Shown here: positions 19,001 through 31,562 of the stretch, one piece after another
Layout of the letters: the number at the start of each line of letters is the position of its first letter
How positions within the stretch are numbered: the stretch's first letter is position 1
Source: Furcasterigmium furcatum
Taxonomy: Eukaryota > Ascomycota > Sordariomycetes > Glomerellales > Plectosphaerellaceae
Assembly (NCBI GenBank): GCA_001599815.1
Contig: BCIA01000003.1
Coordinates: forward strand, 1,798,001 to 1,862,000
Length of the DNA stretch: 64,000 nt
Direction of reading: 5' to 3'
Position numbers and translations under genes: made by a program
The notes under the pieces: model-generated
Told to the model about the DNA's origin: nothing
What the model saw: only the letters and a program-made list of their open reading frames with translations
Databases searched by the model: none

Positions 19001-20385
19001 CTATCGCTGGAAACCTGACATCATTCCTTATTTCCTCCGCGGCCCCGAGAGACGTCGTTACGTTTGTCTCTCCTAGCCGGCTACACAAGGGAGGCCTGGG
19101 CCACTCGCCTGGGGCATGAGCTTGTCGTTCGCCCGGACATGAACGGCCTGCGGAAGCAACGTCAGCCGTTACTCTTGTCCTTCCTTGGAATTACCCTTCG
19201 CAAGAAGGCCGGAAAATACAGCGCGAATCCAGTGCCTTGGCGTTTGGATATGAATCTGCTGCTTGAACTGGTCGATGTCAACTTGGTGGGGTCCAAGCTA
19301 CGCTGTTGCAACTCCAGCAAGGCTAGAATTCCCCGAAGGCGATAAAGCATTATTTCAAGCATCCGAGGCGTGAGTCTTCCAAGGACAGACCTCTTCTGCC
19401 CGATCCTCGTGCTGTCCGTAGGAGCAGCTCCTTTGGAAAAGAAGCCCCATGTGCTGCCATTCGACGTTGATAATCTAGGTAGGCAGGGCAGGAATCTGGG
19501 TCAACTTGATCACCCGCTTGAGAATTGCAGTGCAAATGCGTCGATGATCTTCCACTCCATGGACTCCCACCATCTGGGCCTTCTTCTCGGCGTGCGAGCT
19601 GCAACTACAGGTCAGCAGTATATTGACCGAGAACTATTAACCTGACCAAAACAAGGTCACCGCCTCTCTACACTTTTCGAGCGGTGAAAACCCGCCAATG
19701 GCCATGCCTTTCTCTCCAGGCGTCAAACCCCCATACGGCCGCAGACGATCTTGCGAAGCGAGCATGATATGCCGCCGGTGGTGTTCGCACGAGGGGAAGG
19801 CTGGTGTCGCCGTCGAATTTGCCTCTCGAGCAGCGTGCACCTGGTCACTCGAATGGTTACGATTCGACATCTGTCATGGGCTGACGCCACGCCGAGAAAG
19901 TGTTGGAGGCTGCCAAAGAAGCCCTTCCAAATCGCGAGAAACTTGCTCATATCAGCGCACATCGGTCAGGGCCTTCAGCCAACCGCAATCACTTCGCGGA
20001 GGAATCCTGGCTAAAGTCCCTCCACCACACATGGCCAAGTCTCCAGGGTCTCATTGACATTTGTCGGTGACCATTGAGAGCTTCCCATTTACTATCAAGC
20101 TGAGTGTGAATGCAGGCAAAGGTCTCTGGGACGGCAGGGATCTAGACCTACCACGGTCAAAATGGGAAACGATACGGACGGCACTTTTTTGGGAGCCAGG
20201 ACTGGCTGGCCCAGTGCCGAGTCTGCTATCAATATGGATCAGACTTGCAGAATCTGGATGGTCCGGGGTCATCTCGTCCCTGTATTAGGTAGGTAGTATA
20301 ATAACAGGAAGGGCCCCCTCCGTGCTCATCCCAGCCTAAGAACAAAGCTGCCAGAAACTCGCTCCAAAGTTATACCTCGGCACTC
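16097..20385. other. 4.3 kb stretch without a recognisable gene
   Basis: The longest gene-free interval in the window. The first 350 bp or so is purine-rich on the plus strand and is probably the 5' leader of the TM198-like gene. A CCCCTGA box lies at 16205-16211. Several ORFs of 80-200 codons exist on both strands (the longest is 16803-17411 plus), but none has a known motif, and they overlap each other as expected for GC-rich non-coding DNA. A pyrimidine-rich tract with CACAGACA/CACAGGCA-type simple repeats covers about 17990-18035. I see no tRNA-like fold or transposon terminus. A long non-coding RNA or a small unannotated gene remains possible. Confidence 0.5.
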
Positions 20386-22538
20386 ATGGAGATCCCGTTC
20401 TCGGCCATCCTTCTCTTTGTCTTTGCTGGTGCAAACCTTTGCAGTGCCAGCATCGGCCTCACCGGCATAGACAGCTTCGACAACAAGCCCTTCTGTGCGA
20501 CTGCCTGCTATGGCTCTCTCTCATCGTACAGGCTGGACTGCTCCGTCATTCACGGGGACCCGGATGACCATCATGCTCATGTGATGACCTCCCCTGAATG
20601 CCGGGCCGACAACGAGCCGTTCCTCGCCTCCCTTGCTTGGTGTATCAAGTCAAAGTGTGGTGAAGTCGGGGAAGACCTCACTACCTCGGAGATCGAGGAG
20701 TTCTGGGAGCGGACGACCACGGGAGATCCCGCCGTTCAACCTCGATGGAGCTATCGACAGGCCCTCGCTACCGTCTCCGAGCCGCCAACAATGGTGCTCG
20801 GCCACGGAGGCACCATCAACGCGACGGTGGTTCCGCCCCTATTCTGGGGTGTTTTGTACGGCACATTCTCTACGTTATACCAAGAGGGATGGAACATGAA
20901 CGTTTTCGGGTGAGTGTCGAGACATACATATCTCCTTTAAACCCAGGCCTGCTGACGTCTGTCTTGTCTAACAGCCTCATTATCCTGAACGTTGGGTTTG
21001 GTCTTCCCATCCTCCTCACATGGCTAGGATATCTTCCCTTCTTCGACACATTGTACGAGCGGCTCAGGCCTTACATCGTATACCCGAGCTTGATAGGTGA
21101 CTATCACATTCGCCCGCTGCCATTCATGCTTGGGAACGCTCCCACCGTGGGCCAAGCACTCTACATTGCCCTTATGATTGCTCTGAATGTCGTCGTGAGC
21201 GCCGTCAACTTCAAGACCACGGAGGCCCATCTATGGTTCCAAAACACAACCCAGCAGATTACCGGCTACCTCATGTACCGCACCGGCGTTCTCTCATTTG
21301 CCATGGCGCCTCTCCTCATTCTCTTCTCCGGCCGCAACAACTTCCTCCAGTGGATCACGAGCTGGCCGCATTCCACGTTCATTCTCCTCCACCGCTGGAT
21401 AGCCCGCCTCTTCACGCTCCAGGCACTCCTGCACACCATCCTCGCCGTCGTCGTCTACAAGGACATGGGTATTTACGACGCCCAGGCAGCCCTCCCATAC
21501 TGGGCCTGGGGCGTCGTGGGCACGCTGTTCGCCTGCATAATGGTTGTCGTCTCGTCGCTGTACTTCCGGCGCCTATCATACGAGGTCTTCCTGCTCTCGC
21601 ACATCTTCATGGCTGTCTTGGTCATCGTCGGCAGCTGGTACCACGTCGTCCTGCGCTTCGAGATCCTCAGCGGCTTTACCATGTGGCTGTGGACTGCCTG
21701 CGCCGTCTGGTTCTTCGACCGGCTCGTGCGCATCTTGAGGATCCTCAAGGTCGGCCCCCGCCGCTCAAGGGTCGCTGATATCGGGGAGGGTTACGTCCGC
21801 ATCGACATCCCGGAAGTTCGGTGGGATATGCTCCCCGGGAAGAAGGTCTACGTGTACTTCCCATCCCTGAGCCGGCTACGGCCTTGGGAGAACCACCCGT
21901 TCTCGGTCATTCCCACTTCGCTGCTCTCTCCCGCACAGCAGCAGCAACCTACACAACCAATAGTAGTTGGCGGTTCGGAGGAGGATGGCTCGCAACACCA
22001 TGACATCGAGAAGCGCCAGGCCGAAGCGGTCTCGACTCCGGCAAGCAGCACCACGCGTTTTGACCCGGGCATTACCCTTCTAATCCGGAAATCCACCGGC
22101 ATAACCAAGCTCCTGCAGAGTACCGACAGCCTCCTCACGCTCATCGAGGGCCCGTACCATAATAACTCGCTCTCGTCCATCCTGAAGTGTGATCGTGTGC
22201 TGCTCATAGGAGGAGGCATCGGAATCACCGGCATCTTACCCCTGACGAGGGCCCACCCGAATGTCAAGCTGTGCTGGACAGTCAGGCAGGGCGCCGAGTG
22301 CCTCGTCAGGGAGTTGGACGACGCACTGCGGGGCGTGCCCGAGAAGGACGTCAAAATCGGGGCCAGGACTGACATCGAGGGTACTCTGAGGAGCGAGGTG
22401 GAGGCTGGCTGGGCGAACATTGGCGTGGTTGCTTGCGGACCGGGCGGGCTTTGCGATGATGTGAGGGCTGCTGTGGTGAGCGCGGGCAGGAAGCACAAGA
22501 CTGTTTTTGAACTTGAGGTAGATGCGTATTCTTGGTAG
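20386..22538 (+). CDS. Ferric/cupric reductase transmembrane protein (FRE family)
   Basis: Plasma-membrane flavocytochrome that passes electrons from NADPH through FAD and two hemes to extracellular ferric iron. Model join(20386..20909,20975..22538), 695 residues, one 65-nt intron with a GTGAGT donor. Order: signal peptide (residues 1-21), an extracellular Cys-containing domain to about 150, a first TM segment spanning the intron, then the ferric-reductase TM core. That core includes the heme-ligand histidines in LHRWIARLFTLQALLHTI and in LLSHIF...WYH. Next come the FAD domain with RPWENHPFSVIP, a low-complexity insert of about 50 residues (Gln-rich), the NAD site GGGIGITGILP, and the C-terminal ACGPGGLCDDVR. 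No GATA cluster for an SreA-type iron regulator was noticed upstream. Metal specificity is inferred. Confidence 0.93.
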
Positions 22539-22840
22539 AGGGCCAGGGGAGAGATACGACAAGTCGTTCTTTCACCGGGAGCATGGATGCGTGTTTCCGA
22601 CTTTTTGGCCATAGACGACGAGTACCACTCGAGACGCTGAGGTTCATCTACAACCAACACATAAAAAACAACTTTTCGTATTCGAAAAGGCGCTCAGGCT
22701 CGCTTGATCAAAGTCACACGCATGCCTGACACCAGCCCGTACCTGTCCCATGAGCCCAGTCCATCTCCAAAAGCCATACCACAAACGCCCAAGTGTTCAT
22801 AAACATACAATCATTACCGCCCATCTCGTCGTCCGTCAAC
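22539..22840. other. Convergent 3' intergenic region
   Basis: Separates the 3' ends of the ferric reductase and the downstream minus-strand gene. An A-rich patch near 22660-22690 is a plausible poly(A) zone. No gene is seen. Confidence 0.5.
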
Positions 22841-24319
22841 TCACCTACGGCTGACGCGCGTGGGTTGCCTGTCACTACCCGAGCGATAAGAGGCCGAAGT
22901 CCTCGCCCCCCTTCCCGAGCGTGAGCGCCTCTCCGGCAGCTTCTTATGCTGCAGCAGGCCCAGAGCTGTCCGGAAAGGGAATAGCATCAGCGAAAACAAG
23001 CCCCTGAAGGGAAGCATGACCAGATCAATAATTGACTCGGCCAGCCACTGGATGAGCCCCGGCTGCGAGTTGCTGTGTTTTGCCGCGGCGGCAGCCAGGG
23101 AGATAGCATCGTTGAGACGGGTGTCCATGGCGTTGAAGCGCGCTTCCGTCTGGAGCGAGAGCACGGTAGCCTTCTTCTCGTAGCGCCTCACAGCGCGATT
23201 CAGGGCGTCAAGCTCGGGTTGGATGACGTTGCGCACGTCCCGGACGAGCGTGGCCTCCTGCTTGCTGGTAATGCCTTCTGGCGTGCCGTTGCGGTGTCTT
23301 GACGGGGAGCCGGAGGAGGGTCTGGCTTCCAGTGCCTCGAGTCTCTCTTTCAAGTCGCTGAGTTGGGAGGTTGATTCGGACGGGAAAGGATTCTCGTGGA
23401 CGATGCGCTGTAGGTGAAGGGTCCGGGACTGCACCAGGGTCATGAGATGCGATAGGGGCCGCAGTTCCGAGGCCAGCAAGAATATTGTCAGGTTGTAATT
23501 GGAAACAAGGCCCTCGGACGGGCGACTGAGCTGGGAACGGAGCGCATGCAAGAGATAGGCGCTGACAAGGGGGAAGAGGAAACACGAGGCCAGGGCGAGA
23601 ACCTCATGCAGGTATAGCTCGGCGAGCGCATCTGTGGAGGCGGCTTTCCGGCTCGACGGCCTGTGAGGAGACGGCTGTTCCGGGGTCTCGTCGTGGGGAT
23701 GAGAACTCTCTCGTTCAAGCGAGCTCTCCCGAATACTATGGTGATCTGTCTCGCTGTCCTCGTCGGTTTCGATGGCCGATTGCTGCAGCTCCTCTCGGAC
23801 TCGAACTTCTTGAGCGGAGTGATACCAGTTCCTTTTGGCAGGGCCGCATGTTAGACATGTCCTCGATTCGGTTTCCAGAGACAAGACTCACCATGGCTGT
23901 GTGACGGACCAATGCAGAAAAATAGCCGCCAGCCCCAGAAGCATGATATCGGTCACGATCGCGCTTCCATTCTTAAAGAAGACGCCCCCGACGGCCGGCA
24001 GCAGCGCAAAAGCAAGAGGGACTGATGCCCAATTCGATGTCTCCTCCGAAGGCTTCGCGCCTGCGGGCTTGGGGTTGAAGAGCCCGCTCGCCTCGCCCAA
24101 GCTGTATTCCGAGAACGTGGAGCTGCGTCTTCTAGGACCGTCGAAAGGATCAGCCGCCGTGGCCGTGGCGACGGGAGAATCGAAGCGGGATCGCCGCCGC
24201 GTCGAGTTCTCGTCAACAGTCGCTGAGCGCCGCAGGCTCGTGTGACCAGAGGCCGTCTGGCGGCCAGTGGCGGTGGCTGACGCTCTTGTCGGCGCGACGG
24301 GCGAGTTTTCGTCGGACAT
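22841..24319 (-). CDS. Conserved fungal membrane/coiled-coil protein, function unknown
   Basis: Model complement(join(22841..23831,23892..24319)), 472 residues. The 60-nt intron has a GTGAGT donor, and the join restores QPWNWYHSAQEVRVREEL in frame. The N-terminal 85 residues are hydrophilic and Ser/Arg-rich. Two hydrophobic helices follow (VPLAFALLPAVGGVFF and IVTDIMLLGLAAIFLHW), then a charged acidic linker, then another hydrophobic pair around ALASCFLFPLVSAYLLHAL and LTIFLLASEL. Residues 260-390 contain heptad-like Leu/Arg/Glu segments, suggesting a coiled coil. Next comes an amphipathic/hydrophobic stretch IIDLVMLPFRGLFSLMLFPF and a basic tail. I do not recognise a characterised family. 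Organelle membrane tethering is possible but is only inference. Confidence 0.8.
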
Positions 24320-27103
24320 GACTTGGCGACTAGTATGGATGTGTTGATGCGGCCGAATGTCCCTGGTCTGGCAGCTGGAGCTTTTCGAAGGGGAGCATCG
24401 GATGTCGAGCGGCGGGAGGAGGAGGGGGGATAATTAGATGAGAACGCGAGGGGTTTCGAGGGAACGGCTGGGCGAGGGATGAGCTGTTGTGGAATGTGCA
24501 GGTCTCAGGTCGTGACGTGGGCTGGTGGTGCAGGCATTCCGTCCGTCCCTTCGATAAGGGTGTGACCGTGTGGGAAGATGGATGTTGATCTTTGGGATGC
24601 CGAAGGAGAAGCAGATGGGAGTAAGCATTCCCCGCGGCACGTGTCCACCTAGCCTCCCATTGGATTCAATGTCGCGACAATGGACGTCATGACTTCCCCA
24701 AAAACGAGTCGCTCCTCCGTGGTCTTCAAATTCGGCCCAAGTTGGGAATAAGGTCGGAGCAAGCTAAGGTACCCCGCGCGATGGAAGCTCCAGCTTCCAG
24801 GTTCCCCGAACGGGCATCCTTCGGGTTCCAGGTTGCGGGTGGAGGCACTGAACGGTTAGGGCTTCTGGGGGTCGACACCTTCCAGCGTCCCTGCCGCCTG
24901 TTGGCCCACCTCGCCCGGTGTAATCGTCAACGGCCCCGCCGACGGGGACGCATTATCGAACCTTGACAGCGCCATCTGTTCTAGGCCTCGACTTTCATGC
25001 CGGCTGGATGCTTATCTCGATCATCTCGAGACATCCTCGTAGGCTTGCCTATGATATCAAAGAGTGGCACTTCACATGTCACAAGAAATTCATTCGTTGA
25101 ATAACAATTCCTGGGGCTCTGCGCACGTCATCATCATCATCATCATCATCATCATCACCACCACCACATTCAGAATCCAACAGGTTGACATGCAACACTG
25201 CCTTGTGCCCTCTTGGCATTTCGCAAAGACTACAAGTTCTAGAAGCAGGCAGCGACGGGACAAGCCATCCGATTCATGCTCTCATCCCAACTTGACAAGC
25301 CGATCCTCGCGTCGGATGGTTCGCAGCCGATGGGCCGGTGCCCTCCTTCATGCAGGAACCACTCCTGAGACCTCCGCTGCCAGCCTGGCTGCCCCTCGAA
25401 TATTGACAATAGCAGCAGATCCATGGCGACCATTCTGTCGGGTGCGTTCATTGTACTCGATCCGTGGCTTGCTGGAAGACCCCGGCGACCAGACCTTGTG
25501 ATGAGGGCAATTTGCTTTTCTCATGCGTGGGATTCGATATTCTTGCGCGCACGGACGGGGATGAGCAGGGAACTGTTTGGGCCACGGCTGTGTCACATCG
25601 GAGTCTGCCGTGATGACGACGGCGACGAGGACAGGATTTGCTTCGGATCCTCACGAGCCTGCCAATGGTGCGCTCAATCTTTGCCCAGAGAGACCTTCTG
25701 GATGCCTTGGACAGGAAAAGAAGCAGGGGCACCATGGAAGCCATGGCAAGCTGACCGCGGACCCAATAACGGGATCAGCGAGGGCACCCATGGATGGGCT
25801 TGCTTGGGAAAAAAGTCATCCTATCCACGATTAGAATGTATTGCCTGCATGCGCATGGGATTCGGATGTCATGGGGGCTGCCCAATATCGCCTGCCAGCC
25901 TGGCCCCTGAACAGCCTCCGTGCCCATGACGACAAAGTCTCCAACCACTGAGGTCCTGAGATATATCTACTGGCGTCCGGACCGGCTGACGGCGCCGGCC
26001 ACTCGTAGTCGAGAACAAAGAAGGACGCGGCAGACCATCGTTGCTTTTTGGCCACAAGCTCCTCACTGCACGAGAAATCCAGACGACACACAAACCCGGA
26101 CCGCCTGAGCGCCTTTGCTTTTTATAGCAGCACGCACGTTTTGCTTCAGATCATACGGGCGACGTCATCGAGGAGGGGCGACACGATCAAAGGAAGAGAT
26201 TCATATACCCGCCTGGCCTCCATTCTCTCTCTGGCCGGTGGATTTGTGTCCTGATCCAGCAGCATACCCAACAAACGCGACAGGGAACGGCTCAGTCCAT
26301 ACGTACGACGAGGGCACGGACGGACCACGTCAACAGATTCTCCCGACAAGGTCAGCATCTTCAAACAGACACACGGACGGGAAGAAAAGCCAGTGAGGCC
26401 GGCCTGAGCGAGCATTTCCGTTTACTGCCAACATGAGACGTTTTCCCCAGGGCCTTGCTATAAACATATGAGTCTACCAGACGTCACTTGTTTGATTCCC
26501 TCGACACTCTTCCGTCTCTTTTTTCACCTCCATCGATCCCCCCGCCCCTTATCTCGAAAATCCAGTGGGACCTCGGCAACTTGGAGCGAGCAAATCACCT
26601 GCGACGCCCCCCGACGACCCCTGAAAAAATCCAGGCACGACTGAGGTTGCTGCCGCCGTTGGCGCTGGGGTCTTCAGGCCCAGAATGCTGGGACGCGGCG
26701 TCGGTGCCGCTAAGCCAGACTCGTCGCTCCTTATTCAGCAGGTGCTCCTGCCCCTGGCCGGGACTTGGACTCTCCCGGAATCCGACTCACAAGCTCTCTC
26801 CAGCTGCTGCTGCCTCTCTCCGCCGCCCTCGATCTCCGCCAATCTCTGTCCCCTTGCTGCTGCACCTCGCCGCCCCGTGCCGACACCACCATCTCGAGTC
26901 AATCTCCCGTCATCGCGACGGTTTCCCAAGGCTCTGGCGGCCCTGATCTCCATCAACAGGCGGTCCCATCAGGACTCGGTGCAAATCCTTCGCGACTCTC
27001 ACCGGATCCCTTGGTCGTCTCCCTCGCCCTCCGACGACGACCAATCGCTCTTCTTTCCCGCTCCTCCCGTCATTAGCGAGGCCGTCTCGGCGGCTCTCAC
27101 TGA
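24320..27103. other. 2.8 kb intergenic region and ERF4 leader
   Basis: Starts with the promoter of the minus-strand membrane protein and runs into the leader of ERF4. A (TCA)10 microsatellite sits at 25128-25157, and CCCCTGA boxes at 25904-25910 and 26618-26624. CTATAAA near 26458 is a possible TATA box for ERF4. From about 26500 the plus strand is C/T-rich, as in transcribed fungal 5' leaders, with overlapping open frames (for example ATG at 26685) that may include an N-terminal ERF4 exon. Between 24660 and 26450 I see no recognisable gene. Confidence 0.45.
25128..25157. repeat. (TCA)10 microsatellite followed by CCA repeats
   Basis: Ten perfect TCA units run directly into three CCA units. 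It lies in non-coding DNA and is likely length-polymorphic between strains. Confidence 0.9.
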
Positions 27104-28690
27104 TTCACCTTTCCCACGGCTTCACACGCGAGACAAGACGCCCACCAGATACAGTCGGCCTCCGTAAATGCATCCGCCAACATACGCCTTCCAACGCTTT
27201 CGCAGCAACCCGTTTATCCTGGCGCTTCCCCAACGCCCGGTCCTCTCCCACCCCCATTAGCCGCCGCAGTCCACAATCGTAATAACGCAGCCGCCGGTCC
27301 GCATCTCAACCCTCTGGCCTACTACAACCTCCAATCGCCCTTTCGAACCCGTCCAGCTCCCACCTCGCGACGCCTTCGTCGGATTTCTGGCGCCGCACGC
27401 CTTTGGAACCCGACAAACTCGACCCGAGCACTCCCTACCGACCCTTCCCGCAGACGACGAAGACGTCCTTCGACACCTCCACCTCCTTCTGTCCCCCTTT
27501 CGCATCCCGCCCTCCACGATTCCACCGACCCGACCGATCCGATTGGTATAGGGGCCGGCGACTATCCCCTCCTGAGCCTCCCAGAACAACGTCAGACTCG
27601 GCACTCCAGCTCTAGCCGTCCCAGCCTTCAAGTCGAGAAACGCGAAAGCGGCGATCATCGCATTAGCCTGCCCAGGTCGATCAGACATTCATACGACAGC
27701 AAGAAAACCGACCCCTTAGCAGCCACACCGGGCGATACAATCGCTGGCCCATCACAACAAACAGCATCATCATTGGACGCAGGCCACCCTCGGCCCCAAG
27801 GATATAGGAAACGCGGCCAAAGTCTGTCGAACCCTCGTGTCGAGGAAGCTTCCGAGGAATCCACGCCGAAGAAGCCCAACAAGGGCAAAGAGAAGGCCAT
27901 CATGAGTCCAGATGGCGAGGAGCAGAGGAGGTCTTACTCCAGAGACCTCGAACGGGGTCCCGATGTTCTAGACCCGCGCCGCCACAGCAACTTGTCCGCC
28001 GTCGACGGCATTGGATCCGCGCTTTCTTCGTCAAATTCCAGCATCATGGGCGAGGACGTGCAAGCCGATATGGGCGAGGAATGGGGTCCGCAGCACCCGT
28101 GCTTCCCCCATCTGAATCCCCACGTACCCATCGATTCGGCGGAATATCAGACCACGCGTATCATTCGCATCCGCAGGGATTGGCTACTCCAAGGCGACCT
28201 GGCCCCTACTTTCTCCAACTTGTATCCCGAGATTCTCGACCCCGCGGGGCTCTCAGAGCAGGAGTTCAGGCGGGTCGTCGAGAAGATGAACGGCGAACTC
28301 GTGCCCATCTTCAGCCCATACGACTGGCGGAACATCCTTGACGCCATGCTGGGCCTCGTGACCGGTTGGTTGTGGGACGATTTCGGCTTCACCGGCGTCA
28401 AGTCTCGGCTCAACAGACTGGAAGCGTGGATCGAGCAGTGGAACAAGGAGATGGAGAAGACCGTGGGGTCCGAGGAAGGCGCCACACCTCCGAAGATCAT
28501 CTCCCTCCGCCGGACAGGATACATGAGCGTACGTACACTCTTGCTTGCATCTTAAGCAAATGACACTTGACTAATATACTCCCAGCTCGACATCCAGATC
28601 TCAGATCCGGAAGTGGCAGCCGTGCCTAGTACGCCCGGGGCTTCCCAGTCTGGTGGCCCCATCGAGCCGCTGGAAGATGTGCCGGCATGA
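27104..28690 (+). CDS. ERF4: ERF4-like subunit of Ras palmitoyltransferase (5' end uncertain)
   Basis: Golgin A7/ERF4 domain protein; in yeast Erf4 pairs with the DHHC enzyme Erf2 at the ER to palmitoylate Ras. The firm part is join(..28528,28586..28690): the 57-nt intron has a GTACGT donor and CTAAT branch site. The domain spans the conserved TTRIIRIRRDWLLQGDLAP, LSEQEFRRVVEKMNGEL, FSPYDWRNILDAMLGLVTGWLWDDFGF and WIEQWNKEME segments. This frame is open without a stop from 27104, but its first ATG is at 27902, so an upstream exon probably supplies the start; alternatively 27902 is the start. The upstream part is Pro/Ser-rich and disordered. Between about 27340 and 27545 a different frame looks more protein-like (see findings). 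The coordinate 27104 is therefore only the limit of the open frame. Confidence 0.75.
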
Positions 28691-29625
28691 CCACGACGGC
28701 ATACTTGAGCCTTACCTGGCTTTCTTTCTTCTCTTCTCCGCACACTATTTCTTCATCAGCAAACTTTCTAATCAGCAGACAGGGGCACCGAGCCTCGCGG
28801 CTCGGGCCTCATGATGTCCACGCTTCATGACAACGTCATTGTTTTCTATTTTGTCTGTTTTATTACTTTTGCTCTTTTTGCGCTTGATATCCAATTGCTT
28901 CCCCTTTTGGCATACCAAGGCATGGCGCGGCGTCTGGGTTTGATTCGAAGATCCGTTGAGATCAGGAATGGGATTTGGATGCGGTGCGTAGGGACATGAC
29001 GAGGCTGGGGTGCCTCTGGGCCATCCTAGCTTTTGGTACAGACGTGTCGATGTTGTGGTAGCGTGAGAGTGCCACGTGGGAAAAGGTGGGCGAGGGCACT
29101 GTAGATGCATTCACATCGACATCACATATTGCATTACCTGAACCGTTTGAATCTCTCGCAACTGTAAGCTGCCATGCCTCCTGATGGTGTTCTGTCCTTT
29201 TTGTGCAACAGTGTCAGTGCGACTCTTCACCATGAGAGGACAAGCTCTCTCCGGTTATCGTCATCATCTACAGTAGCACAGAAAACGAGCAGGTCATTGG
29301 CATCACCTCGGAAGTCAACTCTCAAGGAGCAATGCTGTCCTCATTTTCATACATAGTCAACCTTGAAGCCCGTATCCACCGGCCCCCTTCGGAGCACCCA
29401 TTCGACCCTCTTAGCGAGCGAGTAAGAAAGTGGAAGAAACGGAAGAAAAGAGATAGAAAAATGACACAGGTAGGTAACTGTTACCATACGGATGAACCGA
29501 AACGCCACAACGACCGGCCATGTATGCGATGAAAACCCCCGGCGCAGACCGCAAGCGAGGAAGTGAGCGGGAGAACGGAGCAAGGAGCATTAGAGAAGCA
29601 GAGGGGAGAGGGAGCGGCCCCGAAC
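28691..29625. other. Convergent 3' region between ERF4 and the pheromone receptor
   Basis: Nearly 0.95 kb between two stop codons. A T-rich stretch near 28840-28900 should contain the ERF4 poly(A) site. No coding signal or repeat of note is seen. Confidence 0.5.
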
Positions 29626-31562
29626 CTATCGGGCGTGCTGGGTGATCTCCGTCTCGACGGTGACGTGCTCCTCGTCGTGGGTCTGCAGCGGGTGCAGGTT
29701 CCGCGGCCACGAGGACGATGAGGATTCGGGGGTGTCGGGCGACCAGACGCGCGTGGAGACTTTCTGGTTTCCGTCGCGCATTGTGAAGCTTGCGTTTGAT
29801 GTCGTGGAGGTGACTCGCTCGATGGGGGTAGTGGAATCCTCGGGAGGAGTGGTGCGGCTTGGACCGGCTTCGAGGTCTTGATGCGCCGCCGCCGCCCGGG
29901 GAGCTTTTTGCTTCCGCTTGAAGAAGGCGAGGCTGGGGAAGGTGATGTGAGGGATGTTGATGTGTGTGCGGAAGAGGAAGGGGTCGGCGCGGCGCTCTGG
30001 GAGGAGGATCGGGGAGTCTGTCGGGGAGGTTGTGGTGGTGAAGTACTCCCTCAGGGGCGTGGAGGGACGGCGATCCTGGGACGCTGGCGGACTATTGCCC
30101 CTGCGTGGCCTGGATGCTGTTGCCGCTGGCCGCTGGACGAAATCGTGGTGCTCGACGGGAGTAATGAGGTCTAGGTCTGGGAGGTCATCGGACGGATGGC
30201 CGCCACCGGGACGGCTGCCAGATGTCGTGCGGGACTTGTTGCTGCCGTTGGTGGAGTTGCTGAGCTTCTTGAGTTGGTATGAAGGGCCCCTCGAGGACCC
30301 CTTGAGTCCCTTGTCTCTGTTGGTCTCACGTGTCAGCAAACTGTCATCGCATTCTGGTAGACCAGGGGAAAGCTTACCCTTCATACTCGTCGTCGTGGTC
30401 GTTGGTACTTATAGTGCGAAGTTCGTTGCCCATCTGGTCGGGGCGATACTCCCTGTGCAGAATGGGGAAGATCTTCCCAAGCCCAATCTTCAACATCAGC
30501 CGGCGGTAGTCGTTGATGGCGTCTTGAGTGCCACCGAAGAAGAACAGAATGAGAAGGCCGCTGAAGATCGGGATGTACTTCATGTTGAGAAAGATAAAGT
30601 TGAGCTCCGGTGAGGGGACGATGAGGATGGAGTTCCAGGGCCATGGTTCAGCTTCGTAGTGGATCTTGACGAAGTTGAAGGGCTGCAGCGGGAAGTTCTG
30701 GGTGATGTTCAGAGCCGCATGGGCGCACGAGATGGGAACGTAGGGGATGAGGATGGTGAGAGTGAGGAGATAGAGGCGTCTGGCTGTGCGGTTTGAGCGG
30801 GCTGTTGCCGTGCTGTCAGGGGCGAAGACGCCACGGGTGGATTTGCGCAGGACGCGATAGCGGCGCCAGGTGATGACTGTAAGTCTCCTTGTCAGCTGAA
30901 TTTCCAACTTTCCCTTGACTTCCAGACTTACAAGCATAGACACCAGCGACGATGGACAAAATAGGGGTGGGAAGGATGTAGAAGACCAGCCAGGGCCAGC
31001 TGCCGTGAACCCTCCAGTCACACCCGACCAGCGTGGTGATGACATATCGTTGAGCGGTGAGGGGATACATCCAAGCCAGCTGGATGATGGGGATCGGGAA
31101 CATGATGAGAGCCTGGACCCAGTTGTGCCTGCGCCTCTCCCTTCTCGTCATGGGACTGACGCGGACCAGGGAGACCTTCTCCGTCATGCTCCTCGCCTGG
31201 GCCAGGACGGATGTTGTGAAGAGGGTGAGCATGGGGACGTAGATGTAGGGGTGCAAGTCGCAGTAGCCCCATCCCAGGTACCAGTCGTCCATGTTGTCAT
31301 CGTGCCAGATGAGTGCGTTGACGGTGTTCAGGAGGCATAGGCAGAGGTTGTTGACAACGAAGACGATGGCGGCGAACTCTCCGTTCCTGTAAAGGAGCCG
31401 GAGGGGAACCAAACATGCCAGGATGGCGAGAAATCCCAGCGTCGTCCTGAGCGCCAGGTTCAGCATGAGAGTCGGGTATGTGACCGGGTCTGGTGTTGGG
31501 AAGGGCTGTATGACCAGGACATCCCCCGCGCTGAGGAAGCCATCCGCCGAGAGGGGTGCCAT
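29626..31562 (-). CDS. Ste3-like lipopeptide (a-factor) pheromone receptor
   Basis: Class D seven-TM GPCR that senses the farnesylated a-type pheromone during mating and chemotropism (PRE1/Ste3 group). Model complement(join(29626..30316,30378..30876,30932..31562)), 606 residues; introns of 61 and 55 nt have GTAAGC and GTAAGT donors and both joins keep frame. Ste3 features include the first helix LALRTTLGFLAILACLVPL followed by LLYRNGEFAAI, LIWHDDNMDDWYLGWGYCDLHPYI, SMTEKVSLVRV, ALIMFPIPIIQLAWMYPL, and helix 5 with WLVFYILPTPILSIVAGVYA. The 280-residue C-terminal tail is Ser/Thr/Pro-rich with SRTTSGSRPGGG and many candidate phosphosites, fitting desensitisation. The start is taken at 31562; an in-frame Met at 31613 would add 17 residues. 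It is not beside mating-type genes here. Confidence 0.9.
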
